The translations under genes and the position numbers were made by a program. A model generated the notes under the pieces. That model was not told the origin of the DNA, searched no databases, and saw nothing but the letters and a program-made list of their open reading frames with translations. This document shows, piece by piece, positions 35,937 through 43,032 of a stretch of DNA of 57,930 bases; position 1 is the stretch's first letter; the number at the start of each line of letters is the position of its first letter. Source of the stretch: Deltaproteobacteria bacterium (GTDB taxonomy: Bacteria; Myxococcota_A; UBA796; SXON01); the NCBI GenBank assembly GCA_947484175.1, contig CANKOI010000014.1, positions 1-57,930 of the forward strand, in the 5' to 3' direction.

Positions 35937-36938
35937 CTAGCAGGCGATGGCGATGGCGGCTGTGCGCAGCTCCACCCGAGCCTCGCCCACGCCGCGGGTG
36001 CGGCGCAGGAGTCCGGCCATCAGCAGCTCACGGTCGATGGCGGGCTCCTCCTCAAGGGGCTCGCCGGGCATCAACTGGTAAAGGCGGTCGGCCGCATCGG
36101 GGTTCGTGAGCGCGGCCTGGACCGAGGCCCGGAGGTCTTCGCCCACCGATCCCATCGCGCGGAGCAGCTCCTCGGGCAGGCTCGGAAAGGCGGATGAACC
36201 GACGCCCTGACCGAGCGCCTCCACCAGCGCCGGCACCCCGCCGCTGAACCGTGCGGCCCGCTCGAGTAGGAGCGGCGGAATCTCCCCCACGTGGGCCACC
36301 AGAGACAAGGCGGCTTCGGCCTCGCCGAGGTCGCAGAGGTCAACCCGAACCGCGCCGCCGACATCGAGCGCAGGGGAGTCGACGGAGGTGGCGAGCAAGA
36401 CCGTGCAGCGGCGGGACTCGCGGGCGCGCTCGGCGTAGCGGGCCCACACCAGCGCGAGGTCTTCAAGCACCTCGACAGGCAGTTGTTCACAAGAGTGGCC
36501 GAGCAGCGCCACTCGGTAGGGGGCCTCCTCGTGGGCCACGTCGAGCAGCCTCTCGGCGGCGTTGTAGAAGCCGCGACGGTCGACGACGAGGGGCAGCGGC
36601 CGGGATTGCCACCCTTCGGCTCCGAGGTCGGCGAGCACCCGGAGGAGAAAGTTCCAGGCTTCGACGGGCGGCCGACCGACTAGGGGGCGGAAGGACACGG
36701 TGCGGCAGCCCAGCCCCGGTTCGCCCACGGCGAGGTCGAGCGCGAGGTCTTCGAGGAAGGCTTGGGGGGCTGTCCACCTCGGGGTGAGCAGCGACACCGT
36801 TTCGAGGCGACGAAGGCTGGTGCGCACGCGACGGGCCGTACGGGCGCGGATCGCCGCCTCGCTCTGGGCTTGGTCACGGTCGAACGTGGTGCTTAGACGA
36901 GACCGCCACACCTCCAACCGTCGCGCATGCGGGTTCAT
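35937..36938 (-). CDS. STAND/AAA-like protein without a recognisable P-loop
   Basis: I cannot assign a named family. Of 333 aa, residues about 50-230 have the order of a STAND-type NTPase: TAPQAFLEDLALDLA, ALLGHSCEQLPVEVLEDLA, a CTVLLATSVDSP strand, and FSGGVPALVEALGQG as in the sensor/lid region. No G-x-x-x-x-G-K-[ST] Walker A is seen, so it probably does not hydrolyse ATP. Transcription should start near 36940, so the mRNA is almost leaderless (see the promoter entry). It is followed after 31 bp by gpmI. Confidence 0.6.
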   Translation of the reverse strand: MNPHARRLEVWRSRLSTTFDRDQAQSEAAIRARTARRVRTSLRRLETVSLLTPRWTAPQAFLEDLALDLAVGEPGLGCRTVSFRPLVGRPPVEAWNFLLRVLADLGAEGWQSRPLPLVVDRRGFYNAAERLLDVAHEEAPYRVALLGHSCEQLPVEVLEDLALVWARYAERARESRRCTVLLATSVDSPALDVGGAVRVDLCDLGEAEAALSLVAHVGEIPPLLLERAARFSGGVPALVEALGQGVGSSAFPSLPEELLRAMGSVGEDLRASVQAALTNPDAADRLYQLMPGEPLEEEPAIDRELLMAGLLRRTRGVGEARVELRTAAIAIAC

Positions 36939-36946
36939 CAGGGAGG

Positions 36947-36975
36947 AGGGTACGGGAAAAGTGTTGGCATGTCAA
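36947..36975 (-). promoter_or_regulatory. Strong sigma-70-type promoter of the STAND-like gene
   Basis: Minus-strand TTGACA (36975-36970), 17 bp, and TACCCT (36952-36947) form a good housekeeping promoter. Only 8 nt separate the -10 from the ATG at 36938, so the mRNA should begin within a couple of bases of the start codon, that is, leaderless. It lies on the opposite strand in the region just upstream of the antitoxin frame. Confidence 0.7.
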
Positions 36976-36999
36976 GAGGTGGTGTCCGGACGCAGGGGA

Positions 37000-37134
37000 A
37001 TGGGAGCCGGGAGCCGGGAGCCGGGAGCCGGGAGCCGGGAGCCGGGGATGGCCGGCGCGCCTCCGATCGATGCCCGGCGGTTTCGAGACGACGTAGACGC
37101 GATCTTGGACCAGAACGCGGAGCCTACGGCATGA
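37000..37134 (+). CDS. Short antitoxin-like frame of a VapC-type pair, interrupted by tandem repeats
   Basis: This short frame of 44 aa ends with IDARRFRDDVDAILDQNAEPTA, which resembles the C-terminal part of short VapB-like antitoxins that pair with PIN toxins. It overlaps the toxin start (ATGA). Its first 15 codons are made of the heptamer repeat at 37002-37043. Possible starts are ATG 37000, ATG 37048 inside the frame, or GTG 36961; the family is usually longer and has a DNA-binding N-terminus that is not visible here. It may therefore be truncated or phase-variable. Confidence 0.5.
   Translation: MGAGSREPGAGSREPGMAGAPPIDARRFRDDVDAILDQNAEPTA
37002..37043. repeat. Heptanucleotide tandem repeat (GGGAGCC) x 6
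   Basis: Six perfect copies of GGGAGCC, followed by a near copy (GGGGATG), cover the start of the short antitoxin frame. Gain or loss of one unit would shift the reading frame (7 mod 3 = 1), so slippage could switch translation of an upstream-initiated antitoxin. Confidence 0.9.
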
Positions 37135-37538
37135 GCGTACCGAGCCCCGCCATGCTCGACACATCGGTGGTGATCGACCTCGATCGCATCCCAGCCGAAG
37201 CGCTTCCTGCTGAGCAGGCCATCTGCGCGATCACGCTGGCCGAACTCGCCGCTGGTCCGTATGCAACGGACGACAGGGACGAACGGGCGCGACGCCAAGA
37301 CCGCCTTCAACGGATCGAGGCACTCATGGACCCCCTGCCGTTCGACGCCGATGCGGCCCGCGCATACGGCCGGGTGTACGCAGCGACCTGCTCGGCCAGC
37401 CGAAAGCCGCGCCGATCGCGTGCAGTGGACCTTATGATCGCCGCCGTCGCCCTGTCGCGGTCGTTGCCACTCGTCACGCGCAATCCAAGCGACTTCGCGG
37501 ACCTTGCCGGTCTGGGGCTGCGCGTCTACGAGATCTGA
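37131..37538 (+). CDS. vapC: PIN-domain toxin (VapC-like)
   Basis: This 135-aa PIN-domain RNase has the acidic cluster of the fold: MLDTSVVIDL (first Asp), ITLAELAAGP with the Glu, AVDLMIAAVA with Asp, and NPSDFADLAG. ATG 37131 overlaps the stop of the antitoxin-like frame. It is a second toxin-antitoxin locus in the window, from a different antitoxin type than the pair at 15.5 kb. Confidence 0.88.
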   Translation: MSVPSPAMLDTSVVIDLDRIPAEALPAEQAICAITLAELAAGPYATDDRDERARRQDRLQRIEALMDPLPFDADAARAYGRVYAATCSASRKPRRSRAVDLMIAAVALSRSLPLVTRNPSDFADLAGLGLRVYEI

Positions 37539-37563
37539 GGCGTCAAGCGTTAACCGCGCCCTC

Positions 37564-39120
37564 ATGAAGCCCCGCGCCCCCCCCGTGCTCGGCAATCCGC
37601 GGCGCCTGCTGCGGCTGCTGGAGGCGATCGCCGGGGGCACGCGCCGACCGGGCGCCCTCGCGCGGCAGCTCGATGTGGAAGGTCGGGTCGTCCGGGCCTA
37701 CCTCGCGCAGGCCGAGTGGTTGGGCCTGCTCTCGCGAGTTCCCGACCTGAGCCTCACCCGCACGGGCCTCCAGTTCGTGTACGGCGGTGTCCGCCGCGGG
37801 CAGTGGCTCGCCGCCGCCGTGGCGGCGCACCCCCTCCTCGGGCGCACGCCTCCCCCCCCTCTCGACGCCGTGGCCCACGCGCTCCTCGAAGCAGGCGTGA
37901 GCACCTCGGAGGGCCTCGCCCGCCGCGATGCGCGTGCCATCGCCCGCTTCGTCGCCTCCGCCCGCCCCCCCCGCCCCCTCGCGAAGGTGGGCGAACAGCT
38001 GGCGCTCTCCTTCGGCCCCCCCAAGGCCCCCCCCCGCGCCGCCTTCGAACCCCAGCCCGGCGACGACAGCCTCGACGTCTACGCCTTCGTGTTGCGCGCG
38101 CTCCTCGAAGCGGGAGAGCTTCGCCTCACGACCCTGCGCGGCCTGCTCGACGAAGCCGGCGCGGGCGACGCTGGCCTGGGCGGGTACGTGGCCCTTGCCG
38201 TTCGGCGGGGCGACGCCGAGCGACGCGGCGAGGGCCTGGTGGTGACCCTCGGCGCCCTCGCGCGGGCCGACCTTGCAGACAGCGTGGTGTCGGTGGCCCT
38301 CAGCGACCCCGATTTTCGGGGGTGGCTCGCGGCGCCGGACGCCCCGAGCCCCGAATCGCGGCGCTGCGGGCGCTGGGGGCGTCGCCTCTTCGGCGCCGAG
38401 GCGGCAGCCACGGTGCTGCCCCGCCTGCTGTTCGGGCGCAGCCTTGCCACGGTTCCGCTCGCGGGAGTCTTTGTGGGGGTGCTGCCGGCGGCGGAAGGCG
38501 CCTTCCTCGACCGAGTGGGCGAGCGCGAGCTGGCGCTCGCCTTCCCGGCCGCCCTTGGGCTGTTGGCCCAAGGGGTGGCCTGGGTGCACGACGTGTGGCG
38601 CGGCGTGGTGCAGAACCCGGCCGGCGTACGCCCGCCGGGACCGCTCGACACACGACAGTCGGTGCACGGCGGCCTCTTCGCGCCCGGCGAGAAGCCGCCG
38701 CGCAACATCCCCGACATGCTCAGCCTGCGCCTGCGCGCCGTGCGCGCCGCGCCGGCGTTCGCGCTGCTTGTGGCGGCCGGGCTCCTCCATCGGCGGCGCA
38801 GGCTGCGGCTCCGTCTCCAAGGCGCATCGCTCCTCGTCGAGCTGCCGCAGCGCCGCGAGCTGGCGTGGCCGGTGCTTCTTCACCGCCTCGCACGCTCGCG
38901 CGGCTGGCACCTCTGCCCCCCCACCAGCCCCGTGGCGTGGCGAAGTCACGTCGAAACGGCCCAGGCACTGGGCCTGCTCACGCCGCTCGTCGGCGGCCTC
39001 ACCATCCTCGACGAGGCCTTCGCCTGCCGCCTTTCCACCGATCCGGAGCACCACGAGCTGCACGACCGCCTTCAGCCCTTGGTAGACATGCTGGAGGCCG
39101 AATGCGATCCCGACCGGTAA
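37564..39120 (+). CDS. Winged-helix N-terminal protein of unknown function
   Basis: I do not recognise this 518-aa protein. The first 85 residues are a probable winged-helix domain: LLRLLEAIAGGTRRPGALA, then LAQAEWLGLLSRV and LTRTGLQFV. It is followed by Ala/Leu-rich helical regions and a further domain, FALLVAAGLLHRRRRLRLR to ELAWPVLL. No catalytic motif is clear. Its 3' end overlaps the next gene by 19 nt. The three genes that follow one another to 41083 look like one unit. ATG 37564 is chosen over 37504 because it lies after the toxin stop. Confidence 0.65.
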   Translation: MKPRAPPVLGNPRRLLRLLEAIAGGTRRPGALARQLDVEGRVVRAYLAQAEWLGLLSRVPDLSLTRTGLQFVYGGVRRGQWLAAAVAAHPLLGRTPPPPLDAVAHALLEAGVSTSEGLARRDARAIARFVASARPPRPLAKVGEQLALSFGPPKAPPRAAFEPQPGDDSLDVYAFVLRALLEAGELRLTTLRGLLDEAGAGDAGLGGYVALAVRRGDAERRGEGLVVTLGALARADLADSVVSVALSDPDFRGWLAAPDAPSPESRRCGRWGRRLFGAEAAATVLPRLLFGRSLATVPLAGVFVGVLPAAEGAFLDRVGERELALAFPAALGLLAQGVAWVHDVWRGVVQNPAGVRPPGPLDTRQSVHGGLFAPGEKPPRNIPDMLSLRLRAVRAAPAFALLVAAGLLHRRRRLRLRLQGASLLVELPQRRELAWPVLLHRLARSRGWHLCPPTSPVAWRSHVETAQALGLLTPLVGGLTILDEAFACRLSTDPEHHELHDRLQPLVDMLEAECDPDR

Positions 39121-39497
39121 CGAGCGACCCCAGCGCGTCGGCGCCCCGGCGCCCCGGCGCGGGCGTGTTCCTGTACGATCTCCGCGCACTCAGCGGCGAG
39201 GCAGAGGGCTGGCTGGGCTCGCGACCGGGGCACCCCGCATCGGTGCGCGGCCGACTCTTTCGCGACCGCCGCGGCCACCTCGGGCTGCTCCCCGACTCCA
39301 CCGCTAGCCCCGTGGCTGGCCGCTTCGTGGAGCTCCTCCCCACCCAGCTGCCTGTGCTCGACTTCGTGCTCGGTGGCCCCGGCTCCGGCCTCGTGCGCCA
39401 ATCGGTTCAGGTGGTGAAGGGCCTGCGGTTGGTTCAAGCGGACGCGTGGGTGCTCACCGACACCGCGGGCTGGCGCCCGGCCAAGGAGCGCGGATGA
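39102..39497 (+). CDS. Gamma-glutamylcyclotransferase-like protein
   Basis: This 131-aa protein has the AIG2/GGCT-like barrel pattern: VFLYDLRALSGEAEGWL, ASVRGRLFRDRRGHLGLLPDS, VAGRFVEL, and a VLTDTAGWRP end. In the family the N-terminal G-[ST]-x-R-x-G motif binds the gamma-glutamyl group; here the equivalent YDLRAL lacks it, so activity is uncertain. It overlaps the winged-helix gene and the DUF255 gene (ATGA), which fixes its position in the operon. Confidence 0.6.
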   Translation: MRSRPVTSDPSASAPRRPGAGVFLYDLRALSGEAEGWLGSRPGHPASVRGRLFRDRRGHLGLLPDSTASPVAGRFVELLPTQLPVLDFVLGGPGSGLVRQSVQVVKGLRLVQADAWVLTDTAGWRPAKERG

Positions 39498-41083
39498 CCG
39501 AGCCCGAGTTCGAGTGGCACGCCTGGGGCGAAGCAGCCTTCGCGAAAGCGAAGTTGGAGGGCAAGCCGGTGATGCTCCACATCGGAGCCACGTGGTGCCA
39601 TTGGTGCCATGTGATGGACCAGGGCACCTACACCGACCCCCGTGTGGCGAAGCTGATCCGCGACCGATTCGTGGCGATTCGGGTAGACACCGACCACCGG
39701 CCTGATCTGAACGACCGCTACAACCAGGGAGGCTGGCCCACCTGCGCGGTGCTCGACGCCGAAGGTGACGTGCTCGTGGGGCGCCTCTACATGCCCCCGC
39801 ACGAGCTGGTGCCGCTCTTGGAGAGCTGCTCTCAGCCCGGTCAGCGCTGGGTGCTTGGCTCCCCGCCGGAGCCGCTGCTGGCCGACGCCGCGGCATCGGT
39901 CGAGGCGGTGTGGGCAGCGGTGAAGAAAGCCTGGGACCCCTGGCACGCCGGCTTCGGGGAGCTCGAGAAGTTCCCGCACCCCGGCGTGCTCGACTGGCTC
40001 GCCGACCGCGCGGCCGCCGGCAACGCCGACGCGACCGACATGCTCGAGCGCACCCTCGACGCGATGGCCGTCAAGGGCCTCCACGATGGTCACGACGGCG
40101 GCTTCTTCCGCTACGCAACCCAGGACGACTGGGGCGAGGTGCACTACGAGAAGCTCGCGGAAGACCAGGCCCGCCTGCTCCGGCTCTACCTTCGCGCCGG
40201 GCGGCAACGCGCCGTCGCCGAGCGCGCCGTCGCCTGGCTCTTGCGCTGGTTGTGGCGCGACGACGTGGGCGCCTTCGCGGGGTCGATGGACGCCGACGAG
40301 CGCTACTACAACACCCTTCCGCGGGTGTCGCCGCCTCCGGTGGATCCGGTGGTGGTGGCGAGCTGGAACGCACAACTGGCCATCACCCTGGTGCAAGCAG
40401 CGTGCGCGTGGGATCGTCCGGGGCTCGGAGTGCTGGCCGAGAGCGCGATGATGTACGTGCGGGAGAACCTGGTGGACGCAGACGGCGCCGTGTTTCGGAA
40501 TGCCACCGGCGTGGCCGGACTGCTCGAAGAACAGGCCGCAGTGGCCGACGCGGCCGCCGTGATGGCCCAGTACACCGGCGACGACAACTGGCTGGAGCTG
40601 GCCGCCCGCGTGCTCGCCCACGCCGAGGGCTTGGCGCTCGCCGAGGGCGGTTTCCGCGACGCCCCTACCGGCGGAATCGGCCTGCTGCGCTTCTCGCGCC
40701 GGCTCCTCCCCCCCAACGCCGCCCTCGGCGAGGCGGCGTGGCGGCTCGCGGCCCTGACCGACGAACCGAGGTGGCTCCGCCTCGCGGCGGCGGCCAGTCG
40801 GGGGGCCACGCTGGAAGCGGACCGCTACGGCTTCATGGCGGCGCCGGCGGCCGCGTTGGCCGAGCGCCTCGAGGCCCGCCCCGTGGTGGTGAAGGTGCAC
40901 AACAACCCAGCGTTGTTGTCAGCCTTGTGGGGGGTCCCTGCCTCGGCGATGCTGGTGCGACGGGTGAACGCCGGAGTGCCTGCCGGCAAGGCCCTCGCAT
41001 GCAGCGGCCGCGCCTGCGGCCGTCCCGTCGAAACTGTGCTCGACGTGCTCGAGCAGGTGCGACAGCTTCGGGCCGTCACCTGA
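39494..41083 (+). CDS. DUF255 thioredoxin-domain protein (SPATA20/YyaL family)
   Basis: This 529-aa protein has an N-terminal thioredoxin-like DUF255 domain with WCHWCHVMD (C-x-x-C) and GGWPTCAVLD, followed by an (alpha/alpha)6 glycosidase-like barrel (WNAQLA, RVLAHAEGLALAEGGFRD). The family is widespread from bacteria to mammals with an unclear function. It is shorter than the usual 650-700 residues, so the C-terminal part is reduced. Its 3' end overlaps the convergent GIDE gene by 8 bp. Confidence 0.88.
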   Translation: MTEPEFEWHAWGEAAFAKAKLEGKPVMLHIGATWCHWCHVMDQGTYTDPRVAKLIRDRFVAIRVDTDHRPDLNDRYNQGGWPTCAVLDAEGDVLVGRLYMPPHELVPLLESCSQPGQRWVLGSPPEPLLADAAASVEAVWAAVKKAWDPWHAGFGELEKFPHPGVLDWLADRAAAGNADATDMLERTLDAMAVKGLHDGHDGGFFRYATQDDWGEVHYEKLAEDQARLLRLYLRAGRQRAVAERAVAWLLRWLWRDDVGAFAGSMDADERYYNTLPRVSPPPVDPVVVASWNAQLAITLVQAACAWDRPGLGVLAESAMMYVRENLVDADGAVFRNATGVAGLLEEQAAVADAAAVMAQYTGDDNWLELAARVLAHAEGLALAEGGFRDAPTGGIGLLRFSRRLLPPNAALGEAAWRLAALTDEPRWLRLAAAASRGATLEADRYGFMAAPAAALAERLEARPVVVKVHNNPALLSALWGVPASAMLVRRVNAGVPAGKALACSGRACGRPVETVLDVLEQVRQLRAVT

Positions 41084-41780
41084 GGAGTTGCAGGGTGCCC
41101 CAAACAACGAGACCGAGACCGATCGCCGCGACGCCCACCCACCGCAAGGCGATGCGCTCCTCGTACCGCACCACTTCCGTTTCGTCGCGGTCGCTGAGCA
41201 CGTGCACATCGCCATCGCCGCGCATCCGACAGCCCTCGCCCTCCTGGCTCACGGTGCCCACGGCGTGCATCCGGTCGCCGGGAACGACCCACTCTTCCCG
41301 GTACCGAACGTAGGGGCCCTGAAGGTTGGCCGGCTCCTCGCCTAAGACCTCCAGAACACGGGTAAGCTCGGCGCTCGGCACCCCGAAGATGCCGCCTGCG
41401 CCGTGTTCGTTACGGGTGAGGATCACATCGGCGGTGAGCACGTCGAGCTCTAAGCGGCCGCCGCCATCGTCGAGCCAGGCGGGCACGCCCGCCTTGCGCT
41501 CCACCAGCGTTTCCCAGCGGTTCTGGCGCCGCTGTTCCAACAGGAAACGCCAGTACACGCAAGCGCGTTCGGAAAGCGGCGAGGTGACGCTACCCTCGCC
41601 GTGAATGGCGCCGCGCACCTCGTGCAGGCCAGCGGTGAGCGCGGCAATCGACGAGGGGGGCGTGGATGAGATCAGGCGTGCTGTACGCCACGAACGGAGC
41701 GCGAGCCACCCGGCGACCCCGAGCACCACTACCCCGGAACCGAGCACGGAGTACAGGATGGACGGCTGAAGTGCACTCAC
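41076..41780 (-). CDS. GIDE-domain integral membrane protein
   Basis: This 234-aa protein has an N-terminal membrane helix (VLGSGVVVLGVAGWLAL), a GIDE domain (about 45-205, with a PLSERACVYWRFLLEQRR and EEWVVPGDRMHAVGTV signature) and a C-terminal helix (GVAAIGLGLVVWGTLQLL). The domain is named after the mitochondrial E3 ligase MUL1/GIDE. The RING finger is absent, as usual in bacteria. It starts at GTG 41780 after TAGCCT by 7 nt. Confidence 0.8.
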   Translation of the reverse strand: MSALQPSILYSVLGSGVVVLGVAGWLALRSWRTARLISSTPPSSIAALTAGLHEVRGAIHGEGSVTSPLSERACVYWRFLLEQRRQNRWETLVERKAGVPAWLDDGGGRLELDVLTADVILTRNEHGAGGIFGVPSAELTRVLEVLGEEPANLQGPYVRYREEWVVPGDRMHAVGTVSQEGEGCRMRGDGDVHVLSDRDETEVVRYEERIALRWVGVAAIGLGLVVWGTLQLLR

Positions 41781-41831
41781 GGGGATGAGGCTACCACAAG
41801 CGGCCCCGCAATTCCTTGCGCCGTGCGCTCG

Positions 41832-42959
41832 TCAGTCCTCCACCATCTTCACGATCTCGTCGAGGGAAACGTAGGGAACGGAGACGAAACGCCGTAGCGC
41901 CCGGTTCACCAGCTTGCCGTCGAGGAAGCCCACCGCGTGGCGCAGCGCGAGATTGCGGGCGAGCGCGTGGTGGAGGCCGCCGCTTAGCGCTTGGAGGTAG
42001 GGCAGGAGACTGGAGGCCATCGCGCGCGAGGCGGTGCGCGCCACCTCGCTGGGCAGGTTCGGGATGCAGATGTGCCGCACACCCTCGCACTCGTAGGTGG
42101 GCTCATCGGCGGTGGTGGGCCGGCTCGTCTCGGAGCAGCCGCCTTCGTCGATCGACATGTCGATGAACAGAGCGCCCTCTTTCATCGAGCGCACGTGGCT
42201 GCGCCGGAGCACCCGAGGGGCGGGCTCTCCGCGCACCGCTACTGCGCCGATCACCACATCGGCCTGCTCTAAGAAACGGGCGAGGTGAAACTCCGTGGCC
42301 ACGGCGGTGACAACGGTGTGGCCGAGCAGGCGCTCCACTCGCGCGAGGCGGCGGGGGTCGTTGTCCAGCACCACCACCTGCGCGCCGTGTGCAGCGCAGC
42401 CCGCCGCCGCCGCCGTTCCCGCCGCGCCGCCACCGATCACCACGGCCACTGCAGGCGGCACGCCCGGAGAGCCGCCGAGGAGGATGCCGGGGCCGTTCCC
42501 AGGCTGAGTGAGGTGCCACGCCGCCAGCGTGGCCGCCACGCGACCGCCGATCGCTGAGAGCGGCTCCATGATCGGGTACTCGTCGGAGCCTTCGCGCACC
42601 AGCTCCATCGAGAGCGTAGAGCACCGCCCGGCCACCAGCGCTTCGTGGAGCGCGGCCGGCTGGCCGGCGAGCTGCATGAACGCCATCAACGTGGTGCAGG
42701 GCCGGAGCTGCTCCACCTCCTCGGCGCTCGGCGCGTGCACCTTCAGCACGAACTCGGCCTCGGCGCCTACCTCGCGTGGCGTGTAGACAATGGCCGCTCC
42801 GGCCGCAAGGTACTCGGTGTCGGAAAAGCCTGAGCCGGAGCCGGCGTTCGACTGGACCACCACGAGGTGATCGCGGGCCACTAGCGCCCGCGCGCCCTCG
42901 GGGGTGAGGGGCACCCGACGCTCGCCGGTCAGGGTTTCACGGAGCACGCCAAATCGCAT
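41832..42959 (-). CDS. Alanine dehydrogenase/NAD(P) transhydrogenase-family dehydrogenase
   Basis: This 375-aa NAD(P)-dependent enzyme resembles alanine dehydrogenase: an N-terminal RRVPLTPEGARAL, Lys in FVLKVHAPS, VVIGGGAAGTAAA Rossmann motif, and the IDMSIDEGGCSETSRPTT segment with the conserved Asp. The substrate His96 of the Mycobacterium enzyme is Gln here (MAFMQLAG), so alanine specificity is doubtful. It starts at ATG 42959, after a promoter with TACGCT 6 nt from the ATG. Confidence 0.82.
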   Translation of the reverse strand: MRFGVLRETLTGERRVPLTPEGARALVARDHLVVVQSNAGSGSGFSDTEYLAAGAAIVYTPREVGAEAEFVLKVHAPSAEEVEQLRPCTTLMAFMQLAGQPAALHEALVAGRCSTLSMELVREGSDEYPIMEPLSAIGGRVAATLAAWHLTQPGNGPGILLGGSPGVPPAVAVVIGGGAAGTAAAAGCAAHGAQVVVLDNDPRRLARVERLLGHTVVTAVATEFHLARFLEQADVVIGAVAVRGEPAPRVLRRSHVRSMKEGALFIDMSIDEGGCSETSRPTTADEPTYECEGVRHICIPNLPSEVARTASRAMASSLLPYLQALSGGLHHALARNLALRHAVGFLDGKLVNRALRRFVSVPYVSLDEIVKMVED

Positions 42960-42965
42960 CGCGGT

Positions 42966-42994
42966 AGCGTACCGGTGCCGCGCCCTCGGTACAA
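42966..42994 (-). promoter_or_regulatory. Candidate promoter of the alanine-dehydrogenase-like gene
   Basis: Minus-strand TTGTAC (42994-42989), 17 bp and TACGCT (42971-42966) lie 6 nt before ATG 42959, which predicts a leaderless mRNA. The divergent kinase gene has TAGTCT 7 nt before its ATG in the same 73-bp gap. Confidence 0.45.
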
Positions 42995-43032
42995 GCGCGG
43001 AGCCCACTCAGCGGCGCGTTAGTCTGACCCGA

